The notes under the pieces: generated by a model
Told to the model about the DNA's origin: nothing
What the model saw: the letters and a program-made list of their open reading frames with translations, nothing else
The model's database searches: none
Source: Hydrogenophilales bacterium
GTDB lineage: Bacteria > Pseudomonadota > Gammaproteobacteria > Burkholderiales > Thiobacillaceae
Direction of reading: 5' to 3'
NCBI GenBank assembly: GCA_024636675.1
Contig: JAGXGM010000045.1
Coordinates: 1 to 45,907, forward strand
Length of the DNA stretch: 45,907 nucleotides
Program-made: the position numbers and the translations under genes
Shown here: positions 7,778 to 15,688 of the stretch, one piece after another
Position numbering within the stretch: the stretch's first letter is position 1
Layout of the letters: the number at the start of each line of letters is the position of its first letter

Positions 7778-9310
7778 CTAGCCTGCGCGCGACACAACCA
7801 GCTGCAGGATCATCACGGCGCCATACGCGCCTATCAGGCCGCCCAACGCGGCCAGATAGGCCAGCAAGCCCTTGCGCTTGCGGCTGCGGGTTTCATTGGT
7901 TTCCACCCGCCCCACTGCGCCCAGCAACGGCAGGCCAGTCAGCTCCCGCAGGGCGCGGCGATCGGTCACTGTGCGTCGCATCTGACTCAGCAGGAAAGCC
8001 ACGACGATGCCGGCGCCGATTCCTCCCAACGTCACCAGCGACAACAACATCGGGCGGTTCGGCCATGCCGGTTGGCTCGGCACAAAGGGCGGATCAATCA
8101 CGCGGAAATCGACGGTATCGGTCTTGCTTTCCACTTCGCCTGACATGGTGACCGATTCGCGGCGTTTCAGCAGGGCATCGTAGTTCTGCCGATAGACGTC
8201 ATAGTCGCGCATCAACTGGGTGTAATCCTGCTCCACCTTCGGAATCATATTGGACGCATTGCGCAGTTCGCTAAAGCGGCGCTGGTATTCGCCCACCCGG
8301 GCACTCAGCGAAGACACCGTGGCATCCGCCTCGGCGATGGCGATGGTCAGCTGCTGATAGACCGGATTCTGGATTCGAGCACCTGCCGGGTCGGCCTTGC
8401 GCCCGGCCAGATCGATTTTCTTCTGCTCTTCCAGTTTCGCAATCAGACGCTTGGTCGACTGGATATCGGGATGCAGGTCAGTGTATTGCATGCGCAGCTG
8501 GTCCATCTGCTGTTCCAGCACCTGAATGCGACCGTCGATCTCGCTATTGCCCGATGCCATCGCTGCCGCGGCGAGCTCGGGCTCTTCGTCTTCCAGTTGG
8601 CGTTTAAGCTGATTGCGGCGGTTGACCGCTTCCTGCTGGTCCAGTTGCGCCTGACGCAGCTGCGCCGTTGCTTCGGCCAGCTTGGCGTAGTAGTCACCAC
8701 CCTGCCCCGGCATCATGCCGATGTGCGTCCGCTTGAATTCCGTGAGTGCGGTTTCAGCATCGGTGAGCTTCTGTTGATATTGCTGCAGCTGGTCCTCGAT
8801 GAAACGCTGCGAGCTGGAAATATCCAGGCGGGTCTTGCCGAGGCTGGTTTCCACAAAAATGGTCAACAGCGACTGCACGACCTTCTTGGCCAGCTCGCCA
8901 TTGGGATCCTGATAGCTGATGGTGTAAAGGTTTTCGCGCCCGGCATCGGCGATGCTGATTCTGCCGGCCATGCCATTCAACAATGCTTCGGTCTGCTCGG
9001 GCGTTTTGGCCCTCACATCGAGATCGGTCATGCGCGCGACCTTCTCCAGGGTCGGCCGGCTGACCAGCTGGCGGGTCATCATCGTGATCTGCTGGTTGAC
9101 GCTGGGCTGAACCGCCAACCCGGCGAGCAACGGCTGGAGCAGGCTCTGGGTATCCACATAAACGCGTGCTGACGCCTGGTAGCGGTCAGGGATCGTCATC
9201 ACCCAGGTCCAGCCGATAATGCATACCAGCCAGGCAACCGCCACGCCCCACCAGCGGCGACGCCAGGCAGCCTTGGCATAACCCAGTATTTGTTGAAGTA
9301 TTTGATCCAT
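7778..9310 (-). CDS. XrtA system polysaccharide chain-length determinant (Wzz/GNVR type, TIGR03007-like)
   Basis: 510 residues. An N-terminal membrane segment (about 20-38, GVAVAWLVCIIGWTWVM) is followed by a Wzz domain with RYQASARVYVDTQSLLQPLL, a long periplasmic coiled-coil region (about 165-400, rich in Q, E and L) and a second transmembrane stretch near PMLLSLVTLGGIGAGIVVAF. A third hydrophobic segment close to the C-terminus (LLAYLAALGGLIGAYGAVMI) brings the tail across the membrane again. The protein is the inner-membrane polysaccharide co-polymerase that sets chain length, and is the expected activator of the downstream tyrosine kinase. The kinase is a separate chain here, so the kinase-interaction face must be in the cytoplasmic ends. 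Confidence 0.93.
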   Translation of the reverse strand: MDQILQQILGYAKAAWRRRWWGVAVAWLVCIIGWTWVMTIPDRYQASARVYVDTQSLLQPLLAGLAVQPSVNQQITMMTRQLVSRPTLEKVARMTDLDVRAKTPEQTEALLNGMAGRISIADAGRENLYTISYQDPNGELAKKVVQSLLTIFVETSLGKTRLDISSSQRFIEDQLQQYQQKLTDAETALTEFKRTHIGMMPGQGGDYYAKLAEATAQLRQAQLDQQEAVNRRNQLKRQLEDEEPELAAAAMASGNSEIDGRIQVLEQQMDQLRMQYTDLHPDIQSTKRLIAKLEEQKKIDLAGRKADPAGARIQNPVYQQLTIAIAEADATVSSLSARVGEYQRRFSELRNASNMIPKVEQDYTQLMRDYDVYRQNYDALLKRRESVTMSGEVESKTDTVDFRVIDPPFVPSQPAWPNRPMLLSLVTLGGIGAGIVVAFLLSQMRRTVTDRRALRELTGLPLLGAVGRVETNETRSRKRKGLLAYLAALGGLIGAYGAVMILQLVVSRAG

Positions 9311-9356
9311 AACGGCATTCCATCAATAAGCGCCGCAAAATGCGGCGCAGACAACC

Positions 9357-9986
9357 TTAGAACAGACTTTCAGGCACCACCAGCACATCGCCCGGGCGCA
9401 TGTCGACGTTGGCTGAAATATCGCCACCCCGCAGCAGGTCCTCCAGACGCACGCCGAGGCGTTCCTGCTTGCCATTCTCGGTACGCAGAATGTAAGCCTT
9501 GTTACCCGCGGCAAAATCGGTGAGGCCGCCAACCGCGATCATCAAATCGATCAGGCTCATTTTTTCACGGTAGTTCAGCGCCTGCGGCTTGGCCGCTTCG
9601 CCGACCACACGAAGTTGCTGGTCGAACGGACCGACGCCGCCGCCGACGATGACGGTGACGATGGGTTCCTGAATGTATTTGGCCAGCGCCTTTTCAATGT
9701 CGCGCGCCAGCTGGGTTGGGGTCTTGCCCGAGGCCTGGAGATCTTCGATCAGGTTCATGGTCATCTTCCCATCGGGACGCACCGGGAAGCTGCCGGATAC
9801 CTCGGGATTGCGCCAGACAAACACATTGACCGAGTCGCCCGGACCGACCAGGTAATTCCAGTCGAACTGTCCGGTACGCTCAGGCGCAGGCGGATAGGTC
9901 GGCGTACCCGCGCAGCCCGTCATGGCAAGTACAGCCAGCACCACGCCAGCGCGTGCGATATGCTTGTTGATCGAAAACATGTCCAC
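9357..9986 (-). CDS. XrtA-associated polysaccharide export lipoprotein (Wza-type, TIGR03027-like)
   Basis: 209 residues. The N-terminus is a lipoprotein signal with lipobox AMTGC, so C25 would be acylated and the protein anchored in the outer membrane. The polysaccharide export domain starts at YLVGPGDSVNVFVWRNPEVS (about 46-65), and one SLBB-like domain follows (VRVVGEAAKPQALNYREKMS region). It is shorter than Wza (about 380 residues), as usual for this family, and probably needs the beta-barrel protein encoded in the same operon to complete the outer-membrane channel. First gene of the operon; the ATG (9984-9986) is preceded by GGGAGGG, a strong ribosome-binding site, and the sigma-54 promoter match lies 76 bases upstream. 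Confidence 0.93.
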   Translation of the reverse strand: MDMFSINKHIARAGVVLAVLAMTGCAGTPTYPPAPERTGQFDWNYLVGPGDSVNVFVWRNPEVSGSFPVRPDGKMTMNLIEDLQASGKTPTQLARDIEKALAKYIQEPIVTVIVGGGVGPFDQQLRVVGEAAKPQALNYREKMSLIDLMIAVGGLTDFAAGNKAYILRTENGKQERLGVRLEDLLRGGDISANVDMRPGDVLVVPESLF

Positions 9987-10061
9987 CCTCCCTTATATGC
10001 AGTTAATCCGCTGGCATTATGCCTGAGCGAGTTACATCCGGTTACATCGCCCGAGACTATA

Positions 10062-10078
10062 AGCAAACCTCAGGCCAA
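10062..10078 (-). promoter_or_regulatory. Sigma-54 (-24/-12) promoter for the exopolysaccharide operon
   Basis: On the minus strand the sequence is TTGGCCTGAGGTTTGCT, matching the YTGGCACGrNNNTTGCW consensus at the GG and GC doublets with the exact 10-base spacing. It faces the export-lipoprotein gene, and the transcript would begin near 10051, giving a leader of about 65 bases. Exosortase A loci commonly encode the PrsK/PrsR two-component system whose regulator acts with sigma-54, which fits; those genes are not in the window. Confidence 0.75.
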
Positions 10079-10190
10079 ACTATAGACACCCCGACGACCT
10101 TGTTAAGCCAAGGCTGGGACCGCCCTATGCCGGCAAGGACGTCGACAACCCAACACTGGTGTCGCAAGCCCATCTCCTTGCCGCGGTATC

Positions 10191-10571
10191 ATGCAGTCCA
10201 TGAGTCCTCACGAAATCGACACCCTCGACACCCTGCGCCTGCATATCCGCGAATTCGCCCAGGCCCGCGCATGGGAAAATTACCATACGCCCAAGAACCT
10301 GGTCATGGCCCTATCCGTGGAAGCGGCAGAATTGCTGGAACCCTTCCAGTGGCTGACTGCGGAACAGAGCCGGCACCTGAGTGCCGACCAGCATGAGTCT
10401 GTACGCCAGGAAATCGCCGATGTGCTGATCTACCTGACCCGGCTGGCCGATCTGCTGAACATCGATCTGCTGGAGGCCGCCGCTGACAAGCTGGCGCTCA
10501 ATGCGCGAAAATACCCCGTCGAACAAGCGCACGGCAATGCCACCAAATATTCGGATTTCAAGAATGACTGA
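10191..10571 (+). CDS. MazG-like nucleotide pyrophosphohydrolase
   Basis: 126 residues (123 if the second ATG at 10200 is used; MSPHEIDTLDTLRLHIREFA is the more typical opening). All-alpha NTP-pyrophosphatase fold: VEAAELLEPFQWL carries the first metal-binding acidic helix and EIADVLIYLTRLADLLNIDL the second (E-x-x-D). Small proteins of this type hydrolyse (d)NTPs, often dCTP or modified nucleotides, to the monophosphate and pyrophosphate, cleaning the nucleotide pool. NYHTPKNLVMAL is a conserved family stretch. The end overlaps the ferredoxin gene by eight bases, so these two and the following genes are probably one transcript. The 120 bases upstream contain the divergent sigma-54 promoter of the polysaccharide operon; no clear sigma-70 promoter was identified. 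Confidence 0.9.
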   Translation: MQSMSPHEIDTLDTLRLHIREFAQARAWENYHTPKNLVMALSVEAAELLEPFQWLTAEQSRHLSADQHESVRQEIADVLIYLTRLADLLNIDLLEAAADKLALNARKYPVEQAHGNATKYSDFKND

Positions 10572-10881
10572 CCTCTATTTTAAGCATCACGTTTTTTTCT
10601 GCACCAATCAGCGCGAGGATGGCGCCAAATGCTGCGGCGCGTCCGGCGGCCAGCATATGCGCGACTACCTCAAGAAGAAGGTCAAGCAGGCCAATCTCAA
10701 TGGCGAGGGCAAATGCCGCATCAACAGCGCCGGCTGTCTTGACCGCTGCGACGAAGGCCCGTTGCTGGTCGTATACCCGGAAGGTGTCTGGTACACCTAT
10801 GTGGACGAGTCCGACATCGATGAAATTTTCGAGGCCCACCTCAAGCAGGGGCGTATCGTCGAACGCCTGCAGTTGAAGTGA
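10564..10881 (+). CDS. (2Fe-2S) ferredoxin domain protein (thioredoxin-like ferredoxin)
   Basis: 105 residues from the ATG at 10564, which lies inside the end of the MazG-like gene. Cysteines C13 (FFCTNQ), C24 (KCCG), C58 and C62 (GCLDRC) have the spacing of thioredoxin-fold [2Fe-2S] ferredoxins of the NuoE-like/shethna type, and [20 protein letters not shown] is the family hallmark. Such small soluble proteins carry one electron or store a cluster in the cytoplasm, but the physiological partner of this group is unknown. The stop overlaps the GTG of the hydrolase gene (GTGA), indicating coupling. A longer reading from 10501 would run through MazG codons out of frame and is unlikely. Confidence 0.9.
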   Translation: MTDLYFKHHVFFCTNQREDGAKCCGASGGQHMRDYLKKKVKQANLNGEGKCRINSAGCLDRCDEGPLLVVYPEGVWYTYVDESDIDEIFEAHLKQGRIVERLQLK

Positions 10882-11507
10882 AGCAGGCAAGCGAGGCGCC
10901 CAAGACAAAACGCTACAAGCTGCGCATTCCGGTGCCGGCGGGCAAGCTGGAAACCGTGATAGACGACCCCGAGATCGACCGCCGCGGCCTGCTGCTGGTA
11001 GCCCACCCGCATCCGCTGCATGGTGGCAGTCTGGACAACAAGGTGGTGACGACGCTTGCCAAGGCAGCCAACGAGGCCGGCTGGGTCAGTGTGCGGCCGA
11101 ACTTTCGCGGCGTCGGCATGAGCGACGGCACATTCGACGCAGGGGTGGGCGAGACCGACGACCTGCTGGCGGTCGCCCGCTTCGTCGAGGCGAGCTACCC
11201 GGGCCTGCCATGGGCGCTGGCCGGTTTTTCCTTTGGCGCCTTTGTGCAGCATCGCCTTCATCAGGCGCTGCACGCGCAGCGTCTGATTCTGGTCGCGCCG
11301 GCGGTCACCATGTACGAGTTCGACCCGGTGCCCGCGGATACGGTGGTGATCTACGGCGACGCCGACGAACTCATCCCGCCCGCAGCAATCCGGTTATGGG
11401 CGGAGCAGCAGGGACTGGCCGTGAAAAACATCCCCGATGCCGGGCATTTTTTTCACGGCAAGCTCAAGGAACTGAAACAGGCGTTCCTGGAGGCCTGTCC
11501 GTGCTGA
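10878..11507 (+). CDS. Alpha/beta hydrolase (dienelactone-hydrolase-like / YqiA-type serine hydrolase)
   Basis: 209 residues starting at GTG 10878 coupled to the ferredoxin stop. It has the compact alpha/beta hydrolase core: [19 protein letters not shown] (oxyanion-hole strand), the nucleophile elbow AGFSFGAF, the acidic residue in [10 protein letters not shown], and the histidine in [11 protein letters not shown]. The same family is widespread in proteobacteria, usually annotated as a general hydrolase of unknown substrate. No signal peptide, so cytoplasmic. Its last codons overlap the start of the ABC ATPase gene by seven bases. This tight linkage to an ABC exporter is common but its meaning is unclear. 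Confidence 0.9.
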   Translation: MKQASEAPKTKRYKLRIPVPAGKLETVIDDPEIDRRGLLLVAHPHPLHGGSLDNKVVTTLAKAANEAGWVSVRPNFRGVGMSDGTFDAGVGETDDLLAVARFVEASYPGLPWALAGFSFGAFVQHRLHQALHAQRLILVAPAVTMYEFDPVPADTVVIYGDADELIPPAAIRLWAEQQGLAVKNIPDAGHFFHGKLKELKQAFLEACPC

Positions 11508-12406
11508 CCGTGCGCGGCCTGACGAAAAAATACGGCGCCACCGAGGTAGTGCGCGGCCTCGACCTCACCGTGCGGCGCGGCGAATGCTTCGGCCTGCTGG
11601 GCCCCAACGGTGCCGGCAAGACCACCACACTGCGCCTCTTGCTGGGCCTGATCGAGCCCGATGCCGGCAGCATCGAACTGGCCGGCATCGCGGTGCCGCA
11701 GCACGCACGCGAGGCGCGCATGAAAGTCGGCGTAGTCCCGCAAATGGACAACCTCGACCCGGATTTTTCGGTGCGCGAAAACCTGTTCGCCTACGGCCGC
11801 TATTTCAATATGGAGCGCGCCGCCATCGCTGCGCGCGTACCTGAACTGCTGGAGTTTGCCGGGCTCGCCAGCAAGGCCGATGCGCAGATTGCACAGCTGT
11901 CGGGCGGAATGAAACGGCGACTGACACTAGCGCGCGCGCTGGTGCACGACCCCGATATCCTGTTTCTCGACGAGCCCACCACCGGCCTCGACCCGCAGGC
12001 GCGCCACTTGATCTGGCAAGGACTCAGGCGGCTGATCGCGGACGGCAAGACCATCGTGCTGACTACGCATTTCATGGAAGAGGCCGAGCGCCTTACCGAC
12101 CGACTGGCTATCCTCGACCACGGCCGCCTGGTGGCCGAAGGTGCGCCGCGTGCGCTGATCGAATCGCACATCGAGCCGGCGGTGGTGGAAGTCTACGGCG
12201 AGGGGCTGGAAGTCTGGATGCGTGATCATGCCAGCCAGGTCTGCCAGCGATCCGAGACTGTCGGCGAGACCCTGTTTTGCTATACCGGCAATGCCGAACG
12301 CGTGATCGATACGCTGAAGCAGGCGCCCGCGCTGCGCTACCTGCACCGGCCGTCCAATCTGGAGGATGTGTTCCTCAAGCTCACCGGGAGGGATCTGCGT
12401 GATTAA
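11501..12406 (+). CDS. ABC transporter ATP-binding protein (NodI/CcmA-like)
   Basis: 301 residues from GTG 11501; a longer in-frame extension to 11210 is rejected because it lies inside the hydrolase gene and does not resemble the family. Walker [10 protein letters not shown] (34-42), signature LSGGMKRRL, Walker [13 protein letters not shown] and the switch histidine in [12 protein letters not shown] are all present. A C-terminal domain of about 80 residues follows, typical of NodI-type exporters (DRI/DATP family). Its permease partner starts inside its stop (12399). Exporters of this type move drugs, lipids or polysaccharides; substrate not predictable here. Confidence 0.94.
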   Translation: MLTVRGLTKKYGATEVVRGLDLTVRRGECFGLLGPNGAGKTTTLRLLLGLIEPDAGSIELAGIAVPQHAREARMKVGVVPQMDNLDPDFSVRENLFAYGRYFNMERAAIAARVPELLEFAGLASKADAQIAQLSGGMKRRLTLARALVHDPDILFLDEPTTGLDPQARHLIWQGLRRLIADGKTIVLTTHFMEEAERLTDRLAILDHGRLVAEGAPRALIESHIEPAVVEVYGEGLEVWMRDHASQVCQRSETVGETLFCYTGNAERVIDTLKQAPALRYLHRPSNLEDVFLKLTGRDLRD

Positions 12407-13184
12407 ACATCTGCGCCTGCCCCAACTGTCCTGGCGCTTCATACCGGTATGGCAGCGCAACTACCTGGTGTGGAAAAAGCTCGCCATCCCATCCCTTCTC
12501 GGCAACCTGGCCGATCCGATGCTGTACATGCTTGGCCTGGGCTACGGCTTGGGCAGCCTGATGCCGGATGTCGCCGGCATGCCTTACATCACCTTCCTTG
12601 CCGCCGGCACGGTGGCCTACAGCACGATGAACGCGGCCACTTTCGAGGTGCTGTATTCGAGCTTTTCGCGCATGCACGTGCAGCGCACCTGGGACGCCAT
12701 CATGAACGCGCCGCTCACGCTCGACGACGTGATGCTGGGCGAACTCACGTGGGCGGTGGCGAAAAGCCTGCTGTCCGGGGTCGCGATTCTGGCGGTAATC
12801 TGGGGACTGGGCCTGTATGGCCATTTCTGGATGACGCTGTGGATCATCCCGGTGGTGGCGCTGGTCGGCTTCTGCTTTGGTGGGCTGGGGCTGGTGATGA
12901 ACGCGGTGTCGCCGAGCTACGATTTTTTTCTCTACTACTTCTCCCTGGTGATCACGCCGATGGTGCTGTTGTGCGGCGTGTTCTTTCCGGTGTCGCAACT
13001 GCCGCTGCCGGTGCAGGCTGTCTCGGCCTGGCTGCCGCTCACCCACGCCATCGATCTGGCGCGCCCGCTGGTGGTCGGCAACGTGCCCGACGACATCGTG
13101 CTGCACGTCGTTGCGTTGCTGATTTACGGGAGCGTCGGTTACGTCATCGCGCTGGCGCTGACGCGGAAACGGCTATTGAAGTAG
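12399..13184 (+). CDS. ABC transporter permease (NodJ/ABC-2 type)
   Basis: 261 residues from GTG 12399, preceded by GGGAGGG seven bases upstream, and overlapping the ATPase stop. ABC-2 fold with six hydrophobic segments: the first near [16 protein letters not shown], then [80 protein letters not shown] and [18 protein letters not shown]. The cytoplasmic [20 protein letters not shown] stretch is the coupling helix region. With 11501-12406 it forms a complete export system (two ATPases, two permeases). The stop codon TAG is provided by the GTAG of a REP unit that begins at 13181. Confidence 0.93.
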   Translation: MIKHLRLPQLSWRFIPVWQRNYLVWKKLAIPSLLGNLADPMLYMLGLGYGLGSLMPDVAGMPYITFLAAGTVAYSTMNAATFEVLYSSFSRMHVQRTWDAIMNAPLTLDDVMLGELTWAVAKSLLSGVAILAVIWGLGLYGHFWMTLWIIPVVALVGFCFGGLGLVMNAVSPSYDFFLYYFSLVITPMVLLCGVFFPVSQLPLPVQAVSAWLPLTHAIDLARPLVVGNVPDDIVLHVVALLIYGSVGYVIALALTRKRLLK

Positions 13185-13235
13185 GAGCGCCTTCCAAGGC
13201 GCGATGGAATATCGCGGCGAGGACGCCGCTCCTAC
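13181..13235. repeat. REP pair between the ABC permease and lipA
   Basis: GTAGGAGCGCCTTCCAAGGC (13181-13200) and the inverse unit GCGGCGAGGACGCCGCTCCT (13214-13233) with terminal AC. Each half is a hairpin with a GTAG head, the hallmark of REP units. The right arm is identical to that of the repeat at 2006-2066 over more than 20 bases; the left arm differs in its loop. It separates two converging genes and probably acts as a bidirectional terminator or mRNA stabiliser. Confidence 0.85.
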
Positions 13236-13251
13236 GGGTGACGCGGGGAAA

Positions 13252-14178
13252 TCAAACCCCGGCAGCCTGCTGGTCGGCGTGGTAGCTCGACCGCACCATC
13301 GGCCCGCAGGCGGCATGCCTGAAGCCCATCGCCAGCGCCTCCTGCTCGAACTGGGAGAAACGTTCGGGGGTGACGAAGCGCAGCACCGGCAGGTGGTGCT
13401 GCGAGGGTTGGAGATACTGGCCAAGCGTGAGCATATCGACATCGTGCGCACGCAGGTCACGCATCACCTGCAGGATTTCGTCGTCTTCCTCGCCCAACCC
13501 CAGCATCAGGCCGGACTTGGTCGGAATGTCGGGATGGCGTATCTTGAAATCCTGCAGAAGCTTCAGCGAATGCGCATAGTCGGCGCCGGGGCGTGCCGCC
13601 TTGTACAGGCGCGGCACGGTTTCCAGGTTGTGGTTCATCACGTCGGGCGGCGCGCGATCGAGCATGTCGAGCGCCTTGTCGAGGCGGCCGCGAAAATCCG
13701 GGGTGAGTATCTCGATCCGCGTTGCGGGCGAGGCTTCGCGCACGGCCGCAATGCACAGGGCGAAATGTTCGCCTCCGCCGTCGCGCAGGTCGTCGCGGTC
13801 GACGCTGGTGATGACCACGTATTTCAGCGCCATCAGGGCGATGGTTTCGGCCAGATGGCGCGGCTCGTCGACGTCCGGCGGCAACGGGGTGCCGTGGCCG
13901 ACGTCGCAGAACGGGCAGCGCCGCGTGCACAGGTCACCCAGGATCATGAAGGTGGCGGTGCCATGGCCGAAGCATTCGCCCAGGTTCGGGCACGAGGCCT
14001 CCTCGCACACGGTATGCAGCTTCGCCTCGCGCAGGATGCCTTTCAGCCGCGCGACGTTGGGCACGTTGGGCGACTTGGCGCGAATCCACGACGGCAGGCG
14101 CATGCGCGGCTGCGGCACGATCTTGATCGGAATGCGCGCGGTCTTGGCGGCGCCTTTGTGCTGGATGGGGTCTGCCAT
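13252..14178 (-). CDS. lipA: Lipoyl synthase
   Basis: 308 residues from the ATG at 14176-14178; a ten-residue upstream extension from 14208 does not fit the family. Radical-SAM enzyme that inserts two sulfur atoms into octanoyl-protein. The auxiliary cluster cysteines are C58, C63 and C69 ([14 protein letters not shown]) and the radical-SAM triad C84, C88, C91 (CTRRCPFC). The C-terminal RSSYH serine ligand is present. Works after LipB on GcvH and the E2 subunits of 2-oxoacid dehydrogenases. lipA normally follows lipB directly in this class; here it is about 2.7 kb away from it behind an unrelated four-gene block, so it needs its own promoter in the 48 bases shared with the divergent gene at 14227. 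Confidence 0.96.
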   Translation of the reverse strand: MADPIQHKGAAKTARIPIKIVPQPRMRLPSWIRAKSPNVPNVARLKGILREAKLHTVCEEASCPNLGECFGHGTATFMILGDLCTRRCPFCDVGHGTPLPPDVDEPRHLAETIALMALKYVVITSVDRDDLRDGGGEHFALCIAAVREASPATRIEILTPDFRGRLDKALDMLDRAPPDVMNHNLETVPRLYKAARPGADYAHSLKLLQDFKIRHPDIPTKSGLMLGLGEEDDEILQVMRDLRAHDVDMLTLGQYLQPSQHHLPVLRFVTPERFSQFEQEALAMGFRHAACGPMVRSSYHADQQAAGV

Positions 14179-14226
14179 AATGTGCTCGGAACAACTTCGG
14201 TAATTCAATCTTCCGGATTTTAACTG

Positions 14227-14787
14227 ATGCGATGCCTGACCCTTACCCTGCTTGCAGCATGGCCGCTTGTCGGCTTTTCCGCCGTACAGGACGTTGACCC
14301 GGAAACAGGGCTCGTCACCTGGCAGACCGAAACCAGCGGCATCCAGGTGCGCCTGACCCAGATCAGCCCGGACCAGACGCGCGCCTTTTATCAGGCGCGC
14401 GGATTCTCACCCGAGGCGGCGGAACGCTACGCCCGCGAATGCGTCTTCATGACGGTGGTGCGCAATATCGGCGAGCGGCCGATCCAGCACAACCTGGCCA
14501 ACTGGCGCTATGTTCCGGCTGGCCTGCCGCCGAACGCCATTCGCAGCAAGGTGGCGTGGGAACAGCTGTGGAAGCGGCGGGGGGTGTCCGAATCGGCGCG
14601 CATCGCCTTTACCTGGGCACAGTTCCCCGCCACCCAGACCTTTGCCCCGGGCGACTGGAACCAGGGCATGACGGCCTACAGCGTGCCGCACGGCGGCCGC
14701 TTCGACCTACATTTTGTGTGGCACACGGACGGCAGGACCCATTCCGGAAAACTCGAACAAGTGAGGTGTGCAGATGAAACTTCGTAA
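14227..14787 (+). CDS. Hypothetical periplasmic protein
   Basis: 186 residues. A signal peptide is visible ([19 protein letters not shown] before VQDV). No domain was recognised. The mature part contains [20 protein letters not shown], then a [11 protein letters not shown] stretch and a C-terminal beta-rich portion ([19 protein letters not shown]), suggesting an all-beta or alpha/beta periplasmic domain of the kind that binds a ligand or a metal cofactor, which is inference only. One cysteine in the mature part (YARECVFM) and one near the end. It overlaps the TlpA-like gene by 14 bases, so the two are almost certainly co-expressed and may act on the same periplasmic redox process. Divergent from lipA with a 48-base shared promoter space. 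Confidence 0.75.
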   Translation: MRCLTLTLLAAWPLVGFSAVQDVDPETGLVTWQTETSGIQVRLTQISPDQTRAFYQARGFSPEAAERYARECVFMTVVRNIGERPIQHNLANWRYVPAGLPPNAIRSKVAWEQLWKRRGVSESARIAFTWAQFPATQTFAPGDWNQGMTAYSVPHGGRFDLHFVWHTDGRTHSGKLEQVRCADETS

Positions 14788-15325
14788 ACACGTTGTGAGC
14801 GCGGCACTGGCCATATGCTGTGCATTCGGCCTGAGAGCGGAGGCCTTTGCCGCCGACCTGCCACCGCTGTCGCACAGCCTGACGATGCAGGCGCCGAAGC
14901 CCGCACCTGCCTTGAAACTGAAGGAGCTCGATGGCAAGACGCTCGACCTGGCGCAGCTCAAGGGAAAGGTCGTGCTGATCAACTTCTGGGCCACTTGGTG
15001 TCCGCCCTGCCGCCGCGAAATGCCGTCGATGGAGCGCCTGTCGCAGGCATTCAAGGGCGAGCCTTTCGTCGTGCTGGCGGTGAATGTGGGCGAGGATCCC
15101 GATACCATCGAGGCGTTCAGCAGCCAGCTGGACACGATGCTGACCTTCCCCATCCTGCTCGACACCCGCAGCCGCACCATGCAGGCGTGGAAAGTGGCAG
15201 GGTTGCCGACCACCTTCCTGGTCGACAAACAGGGGCGCATCGTCGCCAAGGCCATTGGCGGGCGCGAGTTCGATCACCCGGCGATCGCGCAGGCAATCCG
15301 CGCGTTGATCAATAAACAGAGGTAA
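14774..15325 (+). CDS. TlpA-like thiol:disulfide oxidoreductase (thioredoxin family)
   Basis: 183 residues from the ATG at 14774 (a GTG six bases upstream is possible). Signal peptide with a Cys pair inside its hydrophobic core (AALAICCAFGLRAEAFA), cleavage about residue 27. The thioredoxin domain has the TlpA/ResA-type start GKVVLINFWATWCPPCRREM, active-site C76-P-P-C79, and the cis-proline in GLPTTFLVD. Reduces disulfides in the periplasm, for instance in cytochrome c or copper-protein maturation. Starts inside the preceding gene and ends at a strong terminator hairpin, so these two form a short operon. Confidence 0.92.
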   Translation: MKLRKHVVSAALAICCAFGLRAEAFAADLPPLSHSLTMQAPKPAPALKLKELDGKTLDLAQLKGKVVLINFWATWCPPCRREMPSMERLSQAFKGEPFVVLAVNVGEDPDTIEAFSSQLDTMLTFPILLDTRSRTMQAWKVAGLPTTFLVDKQGRIVAKAIGGREFDHPAIAQAIRALINKQR

Positions 15326-15360
15326 GGGGCTTTGGCGGCCTTCGGCCGCTCGGCCCCTTA
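15323..15360. terminator. Bidirectional hairpin terminator
   Basis: TAAGGGGC (15323-15330) pairs with GCCCCTTA (15353-15360), and an inner stem GCGGCC/GGCCGC with a TTC loop (15335-15349) extends the hairpin. It includes the stop codon of the TlpA-like gene and faces the end of the Rieske gene, so it can serve both converging transcripts. Confidence 0.75.
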
Positions 15361-15379
15361 ATCCTGAATCCGGCCGATC

Positions 15380-15688
15380 CTAGACTTGCACCCAAACCCG
15401 GCCATCTTCGATCTTCACCGGATAGGTCATGATCGGCTCGTCGGCGGGGTCGCAGGTGGGCTGGCCGGTGGTGAGGTCGAAATAGCTTCCGTGCAGCGAG
15501 CACTTGATCTTGCCGTCCTTGATGCAGCCCAGATAAAGCGAATAATCCTCATGGCTGCACATTTCGTCGACGACGTAATGGGTGCCGGCGGCATTGCACA
15601 ACAGCAGCCGCTTACCATCGACGACGATACGTTTCATCTGCGCCGGCTTGAGTTCGTCGGCGGCGGCGATAGCAACAAATTCACTCAT
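15380..15688 (-). CDS. Rieske [2Fe-2S] ferredoxin-like protein
   Basis: 102 residues from the ATG at 15686-15688, which shares its A with the stop of the preceding gene (TGATG). Small stand-alone Rieske domain: cluster ligands C44-x-H46 (DEMCSHEDYSL) and C63-x-x-H66 (IKCSLHGSYFD), with the usual loop between them. It resembles the ferredoxin components of dioxygenases and the NirD-like small subunits; no oxygenase gene is present. A soluble electron carrier in the cytoplasm is the likely role. It is translationally coupled to the TrpD-like gene (15688-16803), which strongly suggests the two proteins work in one pathway. Confidence 0.93.
   Translation of the reverse strand: MSEFVAIAAADELKPAQMKRIVVDGKRLLLCNAAGTHYVVDEMCSHEDYSLYLGCIKDGKIKCSLHGSYFDLTTGQPTCDPADEPIMTYPVKIEDGRVWVQV

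Noticed and set aside
1-9986. PEP-CTERM substrate protein or the exosortase itself
   Set aside because: No protein with a C-terminal PEP motif, membrane helix and basic tail is encoded here; exosortase and further genes are presumably beyond position 1.
11210-11500. Upstream extension of the NodI-like ATPase
   Set aside because: It lies inside the hydrolase gene and contains no ATPase residues before GTG 11501.
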